A stretch of 64,000 nt of DNA from Bubalus kerabau (Eukaryota > Chordata > Mammalia > Artiodactyla > Bovidae): contig NW_026577924.1 of assembly GCF_029407905.1 (NCBI RefSeq), forward strand, positions 434,001 to 498,000, read 5' to 3'. The notes below the pieces were generated by a model. It did not search any database. It was not told where the DNA came from and saw nothing but the letters and a program-made list of their open reading frames with translations. Below are positions 44,201 to 54,892 of this stretch, in pieces (position 1 is the first letter of the stretch; the number at the start of each line of letters is the position of its first letter). The position numbers were made by a program, and so were the translations under genes.

Positions 44201-46309
44201 ATGTTTGGAAAACCCTAGAGGTTCTGAGTGATGCTGCCTTCTCCAGAGTTTCCTCTGACGCAGACCTCCAGTGGGGACAGAGCTGTCTGTTCACTCAGGG
44301 CCTGAGGGACTTGAGGCTTGGGGGTCCTTTTAAGCTCAGTCTCAGCAGCCTTCACCCACCTCCCCCCCCCCGACCCCAGGGAGGAGCTTTCCAGCGTCTC
44401 CAGTGTCTGGAAGCCTGGGGTGGCTCCCAGGGCCCCCCCTTCTCGGCAGGTCCTGAAGCCCACCGTCTCTCCTGAGCACCACGAGGTGACTGATAGTCAG
44501 CCCTCAGCCGGTTTGGGCAGAGTGTTGGGTACGTTTTCTGACATCCGGACTGACTCGTCAGGCCTGCGCTCGACTTTTTGTCTCCACAGCCCAAGGAACC
44601 CTCCAGAGCTGTGTTAGCCAGCCCCTTCTGCTTGACTTTTTCCCTTCCTTTTCTTCACAGTGTCAGCTTTGCTCAGATGCCCCGAGGGAAGGAGCGGCCC
44701 TCTCAGTCTCCAGCTCCCTCACTGGGCTTCGCTTTTGTTTGAAATCTTGGATTGTGGCTGCCTAAGGACCTCTTTTAAACCTTAAAAGCTAAAAGCTAAA
44801 GCTTTTCTTGCTCTTGGTAGGCTGACCTACAAGATGCTTGCATCTGTCACTGGAAGTGGAGACACCCTGGGGGGTCTTCTGTCATCTGAAGCCACATGTA
44901 ACAGTCACAGTAATTGTCTTGATCAAGTTTATTTGATACCAGGGAAAACAAGAACCAGGGGTCCTTGCTTGGTACCCACGGTTGTGTTTCTGGTCAGAAT
45001 CCCCAGCTTGCCCGGGCTGTTTCAGTGCCACGTGAACTTGGGAAGGAGGTGGAGCAGGCAGCCCACGCGGCCTGGAGACAGAGGAGCCGGTCTCCCCTCT
45101 GCCCTTGCCCCTGGCGGCCCAGGGCAGGCCTTGCGATGACAGGCTGCTGGTGGTGGAGGCCAAGGCTGAGGAGGGAGGGGTTACGTGACCTGTATTCTGT
45201 GACATGGTCACATGTGGGTTTTCTTTTTCAGTTTGAAAAAATGACTGCTTTTAGTCTTCCCTCCAGTTTCACTTTAAGGTGGAAAATGAAGATTTTATTC
45301 GTAAAGTTGAGCACAGTGACTTTACAGTCTTTTTGAAAGCAACAGTTGATGTTTTAAGAACACATCTCAGAGAACTCCAGTAGATAAAGCTAAAAAAAGA
45401 GAACGTGTTCAGGGTGAACTGAGGGCGGGACCCCAAACCGTACTCTGTCTCTCCCAGAGTGTGTAATTGCTGAGATGGGTGGATATAGGACCCCAAGCAC
45501 CCTGGGGACCGAGGTCCTCAAATGACAGCAGAGGTCCGGGCTGAGCCAGGAGCAAGTGGCCTGTGCCCTGGCGAGTGGAGAGCCACGAGGGTGGGAGTGG
45601 AGCCAGGAGAGGGGTGGGAGACTCAGGCGGGGTCTGGGAGGCGCTGGCTGTCGCGGCTCGAGGCAGGGACACCCTTGAACCTCCACCATGCAGCCCCCAC
45701 GGGGCAGAGTCGTCTGGCAGCCAAGGGTCAAAGTTAAGAGGGCAAGTTCGCAGCAGGTTGAATGAACCCCTGTACGCACTGTGGGTTCATTTTAAGTGCC
45801 TGGAGCGAGGTTGGTCAAGCCCTTGCTGAGCTCGAGTGAGGGAGTCCGACAGGGCGGACCGAGCTCAGGGTAAGAGTGAGGGGCAGCTAGCGTGGTGAGT
45901 CCTCCTCAGCCGGGTGGGTTCTGGGGACGCCCTTGAGTTCAGGGCTGCCCTTTCAGTAGCCTCACTGGAGGCTTGTTTAGGGGGTAGAGGGGGCAGAAGC
46001 GCACTTAGAAGACGTGCTCATTCCCAGGGGTGGTGGTTTCTGAAGGAGTTTATACTGGTTGGTTCGACTGTGACCCAGTACCTTGCAGGGTCATGTTTGA
46101 CAGGGGGCCTGAGCCGTGGGCACAGCCTGCCTTCTCCTGCACTCCACACTCAATTGTTGTCTTTTTGGCAGCCCCTCCCCCCTCTCTGCACCCTTGAAGG
46201 TGGGCCTGAGCCCAGCCCCCCTGTTGCCATGGAGCCCCTTGTGACTGAGTGGGTTCCAGTTCTGGGCTCCTGGGAGACGTGCTGGAGGCAGAGCCTTCAT
46301 GCCATTTGG
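44201..46309. other. GC-rich DNA left of the liprin-like copy, no gene supported
   Basis: Composition changes to GC-rich here. Many overlapping frames on both strands (up to about 135 codons) are composition artefacts with no recognised family. The parental liprin exons encoding the first 88 or so residues were looked for and not seen. Confidence 0.45.
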
Positions 46310-46432
46310 TGGTCATAGTGTGAGAGCAGTGGTCATAGTGTGAGAACAGTGTGTGTGAGAGTGGTGTGTGAGAGCAGTGTGTGTGTGAGAGCGGTGGTCG
46401 TAGTGCGAGATTGGTGGTGATAGCTCGGTAGC
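46310..46432. repeat. GTG/GAG-rich minisatellite
   Basis: About six imperfect tandem units built on GTGTGAGAGCAGTGGTCATA, shrinking and expanding through TG slippage. It lies in the GC-rich segment left of the liprin-like copy. Confidence 0.85.
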
Positions 46433-46822
46433 CGAGGTATCCTACCGTGAAACAGCAGTTGCCCCCGAGTGGGGGGCTGTCCCCATCCACGAGGATGGGT
46501 CGCAGAATGGCCCGCCTGTGGGCATTATTCCAGCGCTGCAACCCCAAGGCAAAGGCGAGGACTAGGAAGGACTTGGCCTCAGCCCACGTCCTGGAAGCAG
46601 AGCGGCCTGAGGTGAGAGCAGCCGGGGGCTGGGCCCGTCAGATTGGCCCTCACCCGGCGAAGCATTGGGGTTGTGTTTCATTTTGTTAGCGTGGTTGTGG
46701 GCCCTGCCGGCCAGGGCGTTCTGGCCTTAGTGGGCAGGATCGACCCCAGCAGGTTTACCTTGTAAGAGGTTGTGCAGTTGCTGCGTGGAGGATGGGCGGG
46801 GGCCCCACAAGAAGGGAAACAC

Positions 46823-47030
46823 TGGCTGGAGAAGTCACTGGGGCACGTGGACTGAGCTATAGAGTCAGTCCTTGAAGCAGAAAGGCTAAGCCCCTTAATG
46901 TCTCCCTTCTTGCAAAGAAAGGATATACGGGCTGGAGGAATCTCGGGGGCATGAGGATCGAGCTAGAGAGTCAGTCCTTGAAGCAGAAAGGCTAAGCCCG
47001 TTAATGTCTCCCATCTTACAAAGCACAGAC
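46823..47030. repeat. Tandem duplication, period about 106 bp
   Basis: GAGTCAGTCCTTGAAGCAGA and the following AAGGCTAAGCCC..TTAATGTCTCCC occur at 46862 and again at 46968. The part before (CTGGAGAAGTCACTGGGGCA against CTGGAGGAATCTCGGGGGCA) is also duplicated but more diverged. Confidence 0.88.
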
Positions 47031-47803
47031 CAGTGTGTCCAGTATTTTAATGACAGGTACCTACTGTTTACATGTATGACATACACCCTCATAGCTACAC
47101 ATGTCTACTACATGCCTCTTACAAGTGCTGGGCACTGTTCTGGGTGCTGAACACTCAGTATGTAGTAGGGGATAGTAGCCCAGGATTTTCTAATTTCTGC
47201 AAAGAAAAATAGAAGAATGAAAGACTCCGTGTGGTTCAGTTTGAGCAAGTTCACCACGTGGACGGCCCCGCATGCACGCAAATTGTGGTAAAGTACATAT
47301 AACATAAATTTAACATTTTAACCGGTTGATTGAATGACTGGGTGGCTTCCGTGGAGTCAGGCTAACAGATGGCTTTGAGGTGCCATCCGCTTTTTTCCCA
47401 GAGGAACACTCCAAAGCCTCGTGGCCTTGTAGACCTTCCTTTTTTTCTTCACTCTCCCCAGTGGCTCTAGGTCACTGGTCTGTGTGTCGTTTAAGAATCT
47501 CTTTATCCACTTTGTTGTTAGGTTTACGTTTTGGAAAGTTTCTCAAATGTCCCTGGGTCTTGAGAAGGCAGGCTTGGATTCCAGGTTCTCTCCTGCCACG
47601 TGCCTGCCAGGTCGAGGTGGAGGCCGAAGGCCGGTCTGAGTTGTGGTGGCCTGTGTTGTCTTGGGGTCAGTGGACCCCTCTTCTCTGGAGGGGCATGGAG
47701 ATCCTTTGTGTGGAGCCTGGAGAGACTCGACAGGGTCAGTCTTCACAGTCTCGCTGTCTTTTTAATTTGTTTGCATTTAGTTTCTCATTTAACTGTTTTC
47801 TAG
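47031..47803. other. Presumed upstream intron of the liprin-like copy
   Basis: No exon is recognised. It ends in a pyrimidine-rich tract and TAG at 47801-47803, the acceptor of the first recognised exon. Confidence 0.45.
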
Positions 47804-47902
47804 GAGTTTCCAACTCCTGAAGAACTACACACATGGAGGCATCAGCTTCATGAAAGACAAGAGGAGATCGCTCAGCTAAAAGCTGAAAGAAACAACACCA
47901 GG
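47804..47902 (+). pseudogene. PPFIA1: Liprin-like exon A (33 codons)
   Basis: Acceptor TTTTCTAG, donor GTCAGT, phase 0 at both ends, no stop. Ends with the highly conserved EEIAQLKAERNNTR of liprin-alpha coiled coil 1, while the first half (EFPTPEELHTW) is more diverged. Confidence 0.9.
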
Positions 47903-48129
47903 GTCAGTAGGGGGATTCTCACGTGTTGACATTTGCCCCGTGGGGGTCACCGCTGGCTTCCATGTGCTGTCTTTAAACTTTGTCTGATTTTCAAGTCATT
48001 TTTCACATCTTCCCACTGAGCAGACCAGGGTGGATCCATTCGGGGTTCTCATAGCCTTGCTTCAAATTTCTGATGAGAGCTAATGTAATTTTAGTACATA
48101 TGAGGGGGGAGTTCTCTTAACTTACATTT

Positions 48130-48238
48130 TTGTCCACGCTACACTTTGTGTGGGATCTTAGTTCCCCGACCAGGGGTTAAAACCCATGATCCTTGAAAAA
48201 GTGTGGAGTCTTAACTACTGGACCCCTGGGGAAGTCCA
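48130..48238 (-). repeat. CHR-type SINE, antisense, short
   Basis: ACTTTGTGTGGGATCTTAGT, then GACCAGGGGTTAAAACCCAT and head complement CCTGGGGAAGTCCAC. In the intron between exons A and B. Confidence 0.75.
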
Positions 48239-48373
48239 CTCTAACTTTCGACTGAACTGGCGGGATTCCGACGTGCCTTAGCGTGTTTCCGGCTATAGCG
48301 TGAGGCTGAGAGGAGTTATCCGCCCGGAATTCGAGCCTGATGTTGAAGGTGTTCCTTTGGCCCTGCCCTGCAG

Positions 48374-48538
48374 CTGCTGCTGGAGCACCTGGAGCGCCTG
48401 GTTTCCCGACACTTTCCAGCCGTCGGGATGACAGCGGGCAAGTGGCAGGCGCAGTCCCCAGCCGGCATGACGAGTGAGGTGGAGGTGCTCAGGGCGCTGA
48501 AATTTCTCTTTGAATACCACAAGGCCCTGGACGAGAAG
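48374..48538 (+). pseudogene. PPFIA1: Liprin-like exon B (55 codons)
   Basis: Acceptor CCCTGCAG, donor GTACCA, phase 0-0, no stop. LLLEHLERLVSRH at the start and SEVEVLRALKFLFEYHKALD near the end match liprin-alpha closely, with a diverged patch in between. Confidence 0.92.
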
Positions 48539-48692
48539 GTACCAGCCATCCGGCCCTCCTGGATTTGTACACTTGCTGCCTTGTTAGGTGGATGATGCAC
48601 ATATTTATGTAACTAGTTGAGTTTTGAGCATCTTGAATTCTTGTATATACATTTTTTTCTGTAAGAAGTCAGAGTTTTATATGGTTAAAAAG

Positions 48693-48906
48693 CGTTGCCT
48701 GCGTACATGCTCAGTCATGTCCGAATCTTTGCAACCCTGTGGACTGTAGCCCACCACGCTCCTCTCTTCATGGGGCTTCCCAGTCATGCATACTGGAGTG
48801 CGTGGCCATCTTCTACTCCAGGGAATCTTCCTGACCCAGGGATCGAACCTGCCCTCTTGCATTGGCAGGCGGATTCTTTACCACTGAGCCACCTGGGAAG
48901 CCCCCA
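48693..48906 (-). mobile_element. Bov-tA SINE, antisense, with 9-bp target duplication
   Basis: Antisense Bov-tA with head complement CTGAGCCACCTGGGAAGCC. GTTAAAAAG stands at 48684-48692 and 48907-48915. It lies in the intron between exons B and C. Confidence 0.88.
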
Positions 48907-49187
48907 GTTAAAAAGTATTCGTTGGCATGAATGTCTCAAGACTTATTATATTCTGTATATCAATTTGCAGTTAAAAACTGGGTAATAATTAATTTAGGAT
49001 AACATTTTGTTCTCTCAAACTTAGAATTTAAAGCTGTTAACAAGCAGATTCTCTTGACGTTAAGATCAATGAGAGACATTAAAGGTATTCTGTGACAGTA
49101 CCCATGTATTAGGGTGAGTATACACTAAGAAGTGTACTAACATATATACACACATCAACACACAGTGACTCGGCCCCTTTTATTTGA

Positions 49188-49262
49188 GTTGAGAGGTGAT
49201 TACGAGTAGCACTCGAGAGCTGTAGTTTGTTCGAAGAAGAATTAGGTGCCACACATAAAGAG
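49188..49262 (+). pseudogene. PPFIA1: Liprin-like exon C with stop codon and lost acceptor
   Basis: 75 bases (25 codons) align with the liprin exon reading VRERLRVALER..., here with LRVALESCSLFEEELGATHK intact after the fourth codon. That codon is TGA (49197-49199), from an arginine CGA by one transition. The base pair before the exon is GA, not AG, so the acceptor is gone. The donor GTAAGT is perfect. Because 75 is divisible by three, skipping this exon keeps the frame. Confidence 0.9.
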
Positions 49263-49635
49263 GTAAGTTTGATCAGTCTTTGTGTAATTTCCGTGAAGGG
49301 TTTGTCATTTGCATCCTTTCATTTTAAAAAAGAATGAAGGCTGTAGTGGTGGGCATCAGATGTTATTTATCTTTCTGATTGAGGACCCGCCCACCAGGGT
49401 TACTTTAATGACTAGTAAACTAGACTTGTGACTCAGAGTTGCAGGATCTCTTAAGTACCCCTTTGTCCAGTAGAAGACAAATTCTGACTCTAATCACCTG
49501 GTGGTGTTCGGGATGGATAGCATCACCATGTATTTTCTTTTTATGTTGTGTTTTCAGTTTAGAGTTGAGTTTTCCAGGTGGAGTTTTGCTGTCTTTACTT
49601 AATTTCTTTACTCTGATTCAATGTTTTGGTTTTAG
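49263..49635. other. Intron C-D of the liprin-like copy
   Basis: No mobile element or extra exon is seen. It ends in a T-rich tract and TTTTAG. Confidence 0.5.
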
Positions 49636-49737
49636 CAGATGATTCTTTCAGAGGAGAATAACCAGGAAAAGATACTAACGGACAGGGTGCTTGATGTACA
49701 TCATGAGCAAGAAAACATGCCAAGCGCTAATGGAAAG
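49636..49737 (+). pseudogene. PPFIA1: Liprin-like exon D (34 codons), GC donor
   Basis: Acceptor TTTTAG (49630-49635), donor GCAAGT (GC-AG type with otherwise perfect match), phase 0-0, no stop. MILSEENNQEKILTDRVLDV and HHEQENMPS match the liprin-alpha-1 segment that distinguishes it from liprin-alpha-2. This is my main reason for naming PPFIA1. Confidence 0.9.
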
Positions 49738-49959
49738 GCAAGTCCTTGGTCTCGCTCTCTGTCTGGTTCTCGTCTTACCATCCAGTCTGTGCGGGGCTGT
49801 TGGGACCTCTCACCGATGCACCATGTAGGTCTGAGCGGCCGTGAGGGTCCTGTGAGCTCCCAGAGCGCAGAAGGCAGTTTTGACCTCACAGATTGCCCGG
49901 AAGTACTGTGTTCCCTCCCTCCCAAAACCAGGCTGTGTAAGGCTTCCTTTCCCCCTTAG

Positions 49960-50160
49960 AGACCCTCGGACGGCTTGGCGAAGGAGACAGAGCTCCAGGA
50001 AATCATACAGAGGCAGTTGCGGGAGCAGAGGCAGATGGAGGAGCGCCTGGCAGCCCTCTCTGCCCACGTGAAACATCTGGAGGAGGACCTGGACACGGCC
50101 AGGAAGGACCTCCTCCAGTCCAAGGACAGGAAGAGAAAACTTGAGCGGGACGTCCGCGAA
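49960..50160 (+). pseudogene. PPFIA1: Liprin-like exon E (67 codons)
   Basis: Acceptor CCCCCTTAG, donor GTGAGT, phase 0-0, no stop. ELQEIIQRQLREQRQMEERL and HLEEDLDTARKDLLQSKD are liprin coiled coil. Relative to liprin-alpha-1, about seven codons are missing in frame near the start (after RPSDG). Confidence 0.92.
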
Positions 50161-51995
50161 GTGAGTGACTGCAGCTGTGTCTGTTGTCCTGAGGTGGAAT
50201 GTGGGTTTCTTGTTCTCCCGGGGATCTCAGCCTTGGGATGGCTGCGTGAGTAAGAGCAGAGCACTGGAGAGACCGCAACTGGCTGCCTCCCTGCCTCTGC
50301 GTCGAGGTCTCTGGGGGAGAAGAGGCCTGGTCCAGGCAGTCCGTTGGCAGTGGAGCAACACGAGGGCAGCCCTGACGCTGTGCTGCACCCTGGGTGTGGA
50401 CTCCTCCTTTCCACAAGTTCTAGGGGGCCCACTGTGTTCCTTTTCTAAAAATTCATTCATCCATTCATTCATTTATTGGCGTATAGTTGCTTTACACTGC
50501 TGTGTCAATTTCTGCTGTACAGCAAAGTGAATCAGTCATCTATCTATCTATTTATGTATCTGTCTCTCTTTTAGATTTCCTGCCCATTTACTTCACCACA
50601 GAGCACTGAGTAGACTTCCCTGTGCTGTACACTAGGTCCTCACTCGTTGACTTTATGTGTAGTATCAGTGCTGTATATATGTCAACCCGAGTCTCCCGGT
50701 TCATCCCCGCCCCCCCCGCAACTGCCTGTCGAATGTGTTCCTGATGATGCTGAAATTTGCTTCTGATTCACTCAGGCGAGTCTGGTGACACCTGTGGAGC
50801 CTGTTCTCTCGGAGAGATGGGAGCATGCTGTGTGGGCTCTGCTGAGGCAGCTTGCCTGGCCATCTTCTCGAGTTTTCTGAGGTTCCGCTCCTTGAAGGGA
50901 TGTGTGACAGTGATACCGGCGGTCAGACAAGTCGAGTGGTGTTTGCTCACGCTCAGATCCTCAGGCCCGAGCTGTGTAACCATGTGGAATCGTGATGTCT
51001 CTGGCGGTCGTGTCTGCGGGTGTCATGATTTATGAGAAACTCCCTAGCGGTCACTGTGAAAACAGAAGAGTGCTGGGGACTCAGGCCTCTTCCTGTGAGC
51101 CTCGCCTCTCCTCTGTGCACAGACAGACAGCACCCACCCTGCCCACCCCTCCCCCGTGAGACCGTCTCAGAGAGAACCCCTCCAACATGTGGTACAGCAG
51201 GTGTACTTGTTCAGTAGCTTGGTGTGAGTAATTCTGTGTGAGAACTCAAAACAGAAATATTTGCACAGGTTTGTATAAGCTATTCACACTACTCTTTGGC
51301 AACAGGAGATTAGGTGTCCGAGTTGAATACGTATAGAATTCTAGAAAAAGCGTTTTCAAGACCTTTCACTTTTAAAGTTAGGACTTTGCCCACATTGGCT
51401 ACTTAGTGACCAGGGAGGGACCTGAAGTGGATTTTGAGGTGGCGGACAGGAGTTGCACCAGCAGCAAGTTCTGGTCCTGGTTTGAGCGTTTCATCCATGT
51501 GGTGTAAGTCTGCTTTTGAAGAACTAGGCTTGAGAAGGCTGCTCCCAGTTGTGTACAATTTGACTTCTGTTTCCACTCGTTAATATGCTACTTTAATTCT
51601 GAGGAAATTGCATGAGACTTTTCCAACTTTTACTCGAGGAAACGAGCCTCAGAGCTCCCCGTTGGATCTGTTGAAGGTCCCTCCCTGTTCTGGGTCAAGC
51701 CCGCCTGTATGGTGTAGCAGACAGAGGTCCTGACTTCATGCCAGATACCTTCCCTCCTGGAATTCTTGCAATAACAGGGTAGTTTAGTATACTTTTCGTT
51801 TGCTGTTTGGGTTTGTTATGTAGAAAAGAAGCTTGGTCAACCAAGTGGCTGGACAGAACGTTAAGACAGATGGGTGCCAATCGTGGCAAATGTGACCTTT
51901 GGGATAGGCGCATTTTTGCTCACGTCCGAGAAAACTGCCGTGTCTAGGACTTTTATTTTGAGGACGTTAAACTTTATGTTTGATTTGAAACTTAG
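50161..51995. other. Intron E-F of the liprin-like copy
   Basis: Holds the L1 piece at 50440-50770 and otherwise GC-rich, unique-looking DNA. The parental 30-residue segment (starting AMAQKEDMEERI) was looked for and not found, so it has been deleted or diverged beyond recognition. Confidence 0.5.
50440..50770 (-). mobile_element. L1 LINE 3' region, antisense
   Basis: TTGGCGTATAGTTGCTTTAC, CAATTTCTGCTGTACAGCAA, ATCTATCTATCTATTTATGT and TTCCCTGTGCTGTACACTAG are typical antisense words of the cetartiodactyl L1 3' region. Confidence 0.75.
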
Positions 51996-52055
51996 GACGA
52001 CATCAATGATAAACTTGAAAATGAAATTGCAAATAAGGATTCTAGGCATCGACAG
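51996..52055 (+). pseudogene. PPFIA1: Liprin-like exon F (20 codons)
   Basis: Acceptor AAACTTAG (weak pyrimidine tract), donor GTAATG, phase 0-0, no stop. DINDKLENEIANKDSRHRQ is nearly identical to liprin-alpha-1. Confidence 0.9.
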
Positions 52056-53451
52056 GTAATGGCCTTTCTGAACTGTGTCTGACTTTTATAGTAGTGAATT
52101 CCTGAGGAAGGAAGGTAAAGATCTTTTCATGTGACTCCCACATTGGAAATCAAGTCCCAGTGTAAAGTTCTTATGACCCTAAAATACTGTGTTCAAAAGT
52201 GTGGATGTACATCATGGTAAATCAGCTGTACTGGAAGGAAATACATTTTTAAAAAATTGCAGGTGACTGCAACTTACAGGTTTGCATTATTTGGGACTTG
52301 GTTTAACCATTTTGTGGAATTCCACTCCTGACTCTTTTGTTTTACTTGAACGTGAATCTGTTGGCTTGTTAGAGTTTTTACCGAAAGAGTAGAGAGCAGC
52401 AGGGAACTTCATGGCAGCTGGCTGCCTGTTGGGAACTGGGGTCACTGTGACAAAAGGCAGGGTTAGAGCTCTGGTCTGATTAGGGTTTCTACTTCCTGTG
52501 GTTTGGTGAGCCTTACTCGCTCCTGTTCCCGAGTGGTCTCAGATAATCAGGATTTAACCAGGAAAACCAAATCTGGCTTCTCCAAAACAAAGTGAGTCAG
52601 TCTGGTGTGTGCCAAAGTGTATCATTGTCCCCACCACAAAAATTAAATACTAGAAAGCCATTGAAATGTATGATGGGGAATGCTAACTAAAAGCATTACG
52701 ATATACAAAATAATGGCTGTAAAAGGCAGATCAGAAAATACTATGTACCATATGCTATTGTTTTCTGAGGGTTTTAAAGCACAGCATATTGTTTGTGTAC
52801 GTACATAGAGGAATACGCACACAGAAAAAGTAAGAAAGCTGCTTAGAAACAAATGCTAACCTCTCAGGAACCTGAGCTTATAGATACTTTAATTTTTTTC
52901 TTTTTTAAAAAAGAATCTGTCTGTTCTACATTGAAAGTTTTTCAGAGTAAGAAGATCTGTTAAAAGAATAATCGTGCCTTTAGAAATACTAGTTGACTGG
53001 CATTTCACCAGGCACGCTCTTATCAGGTCTGTATTTCAGAGGAGATGAAAGCCATATTTTGGCTTACACGCCCGTAGCCATCTGCGGTCGGTAGGGTTCC
53101 CTCTAAGTGATGATTCTGGTGATGTTTTAAGAAGGGTCCGTAGTGAACCCTTCTTCCCTTAACTTGTCAATAAGAATGAATAAGCTTCTACAGATCTTCT
53201 TTAATTTATAAGAATTTGTTTTATTCTTAAGACGTCCTTGGGGAACGTTTAGGAAAAGCAAATACTCTGGCAGGAGGTGTTCTGCTCACTGAGCCCAAGC
53301 CCAGGAACACTGAGAGAAAATTTACCCTGACGGAGCTTCCGAAACAGAATGAATCCACTAGACACGTGCATTTAGGTTTTGTCTCAGCTTGCTTAAAGCG
53401 ACAGTGGCTACACCTCTCGGCCTGTTTTGATCCTCTGCTCTCCCTTTGTAG
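52056..53451. other. Intron F-G of the liprin-like copy
   Basis: AT-richer than neighbouring introns. No well-preserved mobile element or extra exon is recognised. A 176-codon minus-strand frame at 53227-53757 overlaps exon G and is a shadow. Confidence 0.45.
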
Positions 53452-53583
53452 ACAGAGGATAAGAACCGCCAGTTGCAGGAGCGCCTGGAGCTGGTAGAGA
53501 AGCTGCAGCCGAGACTGCGGAGGGCAGAGACGCTGCCCGAGGTGGAGGCGGAGCAGGCGCAGAGGGTGGCCTCGCTCTCCAAG
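53452..53583 (+). pseudogene. PPFIA1: Liprin-like exon G (44 codons)
   Basis: Acceptor CCTTTGTAG, donor GTGCTG (weak), phase 0-0, no stop. TEDKNRQLQERLELVE and RRAETLPEVEAEQAQRVASL match liprin coiled coil, with one codon missing in frame after LVE. Confidence 0.92.
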
Positions 53584-54806
53584 GTGCTGCTCTGGGTCCC
53601 TGGGGGGCGGGCGCAGGGAGGGCCTGTTCCCCTGCTCTCCCACCGCGCCCCTGCCGGTGCTGCTCAGTCCACACAGGAGCGCAGACGCGGGGGTCGTGCT
53701 GCCCGTCTGAGATGGGAGCGCTCCCTGAGTGTCAGGCAGGCCCCACTTCTGCGTCATCCCTACGTTAATTTCCCTCCAGTTTTGTCCCGAGTTGTGTGTG
53801 TCCCTAGGACGCTTCAGCTCCGAGTCACTGCTGCTCAGAGTTCAGTCAGCCACTCAAAGCCTAGCAGGATAGGGACCTAGAAAAATCCCATTCTCGTTTA
53901 AGAGATGGCCAAAATAGCTCTGTAATGAACACAGTTTTAAGTCATTATCCATACACTTGTTAAAGAAGTCCCAGCAGGGCACGTGCAGACCCGAGGCCCC
54001 ACTCCCCACTCGCCGTCCCCAGGAGCCCGCGGGTGAGGGGCCATGTCCGTGGGATGTGGCGCTGCTGGGGGCATCGACCCCATTGCCAGCCAGCCAGCCA
54101 CCCTGTCTTTGTGGCGGGAAAGGTGTTGCCCTGCGCTGCTGGTGGGCACTGGCTGAACATAGAGAGTCGGGCCGGGTCTGTGCTGACGCGGCTGTCGGAA
54201 GCCTTGCCAGGAGCTCAGTGAGCGCCCGAGGGGCCATCACGTCGCGGGAGGCTGCCGGTGTCCCGTGCTCGCCGACCCTCCCAGAGCAGGGTCACTAACA
54301 GCCGCCAGGGGGCACCCTTCTGCTGTGATCCTCCTCTCCAGGCTTGGTTTCTCCTCTCCCCTGGCATCTCTGCTGTCCATCCCCAGTCGGCCTTGTAGTC
54401 CGACCTTTTGTCTTCCGGAAGCTCTACCACTCAGGAGGCTAAACGGTTCGAACTTCCTTCCCGGCTTAGGAAGGTAGAACGTGTGCCTCGCGTTTGCCGC
54501 TGTCTGCTGCCCGCGCGGGCTCGCCACAGGCAGTCCGAGGAGGGAGCGCAGCGGCCGTGGGTGTGGGGCCCGGGGCACGGGGAGCACGTCTCCTCTCACG
54601 AGCTGGTCACCAGCCCCCTCCGTGAGCCATGTGTCACACACGAAGCCGCGCAGGCTGTGTGAGCAGGCATGCGGGCGTGCCCCCCGCGAACCCAGGGCCC
54701 GTGGTTCGCACAGAGCATGGCCCGCTTGCCGCCCCTGCGATCACAGCCCGCGTGCCGTCAGGACAGGGTTGTTGTGAGCGGAGCTGACGCTGTTCTTGGC
54801 CGACAG
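53584..54806. other. Intron G-H of the liprin-like copy
   Basis: GC-rich with many CpGs between 54000 and 54780. Long frames on both strands reflect composition. No exon is recognised. Confidence 0.45.
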
Positions 54807-54892
54807 GCAGGAGAGAGAGACACAGCAGCATGGAGGATAGGCTGCGCCAGATGGAGGCCCAACTGGAGGAAAAGAACAAGGAGCTGCAGCGG
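54807..54892 (+). pseudogene. PPFIA1: Liprin-like exon H with a 2-base frameshift
   Basis: Acceptor GGCCGACAG, donor GTGCCT. The exon is 86 bases against 84 expected. The surplus lies in a GA run just after the acceptor (54807-54829 has 23 bases before the ATG codon where 21 are expected). After it, MEDRLRQMEAQLEEKNKELQ matches liprin in another frame, so normal splicing from exon G would lead into a wrong frame. Confidence 0.88.

Noticed and set aside
46447..46689. Possible upstream coding exon of the liprin-like copy
   Set aside because: The translation does not resemble the liprin-alpha N-terminus and no matching splice phase could be established.
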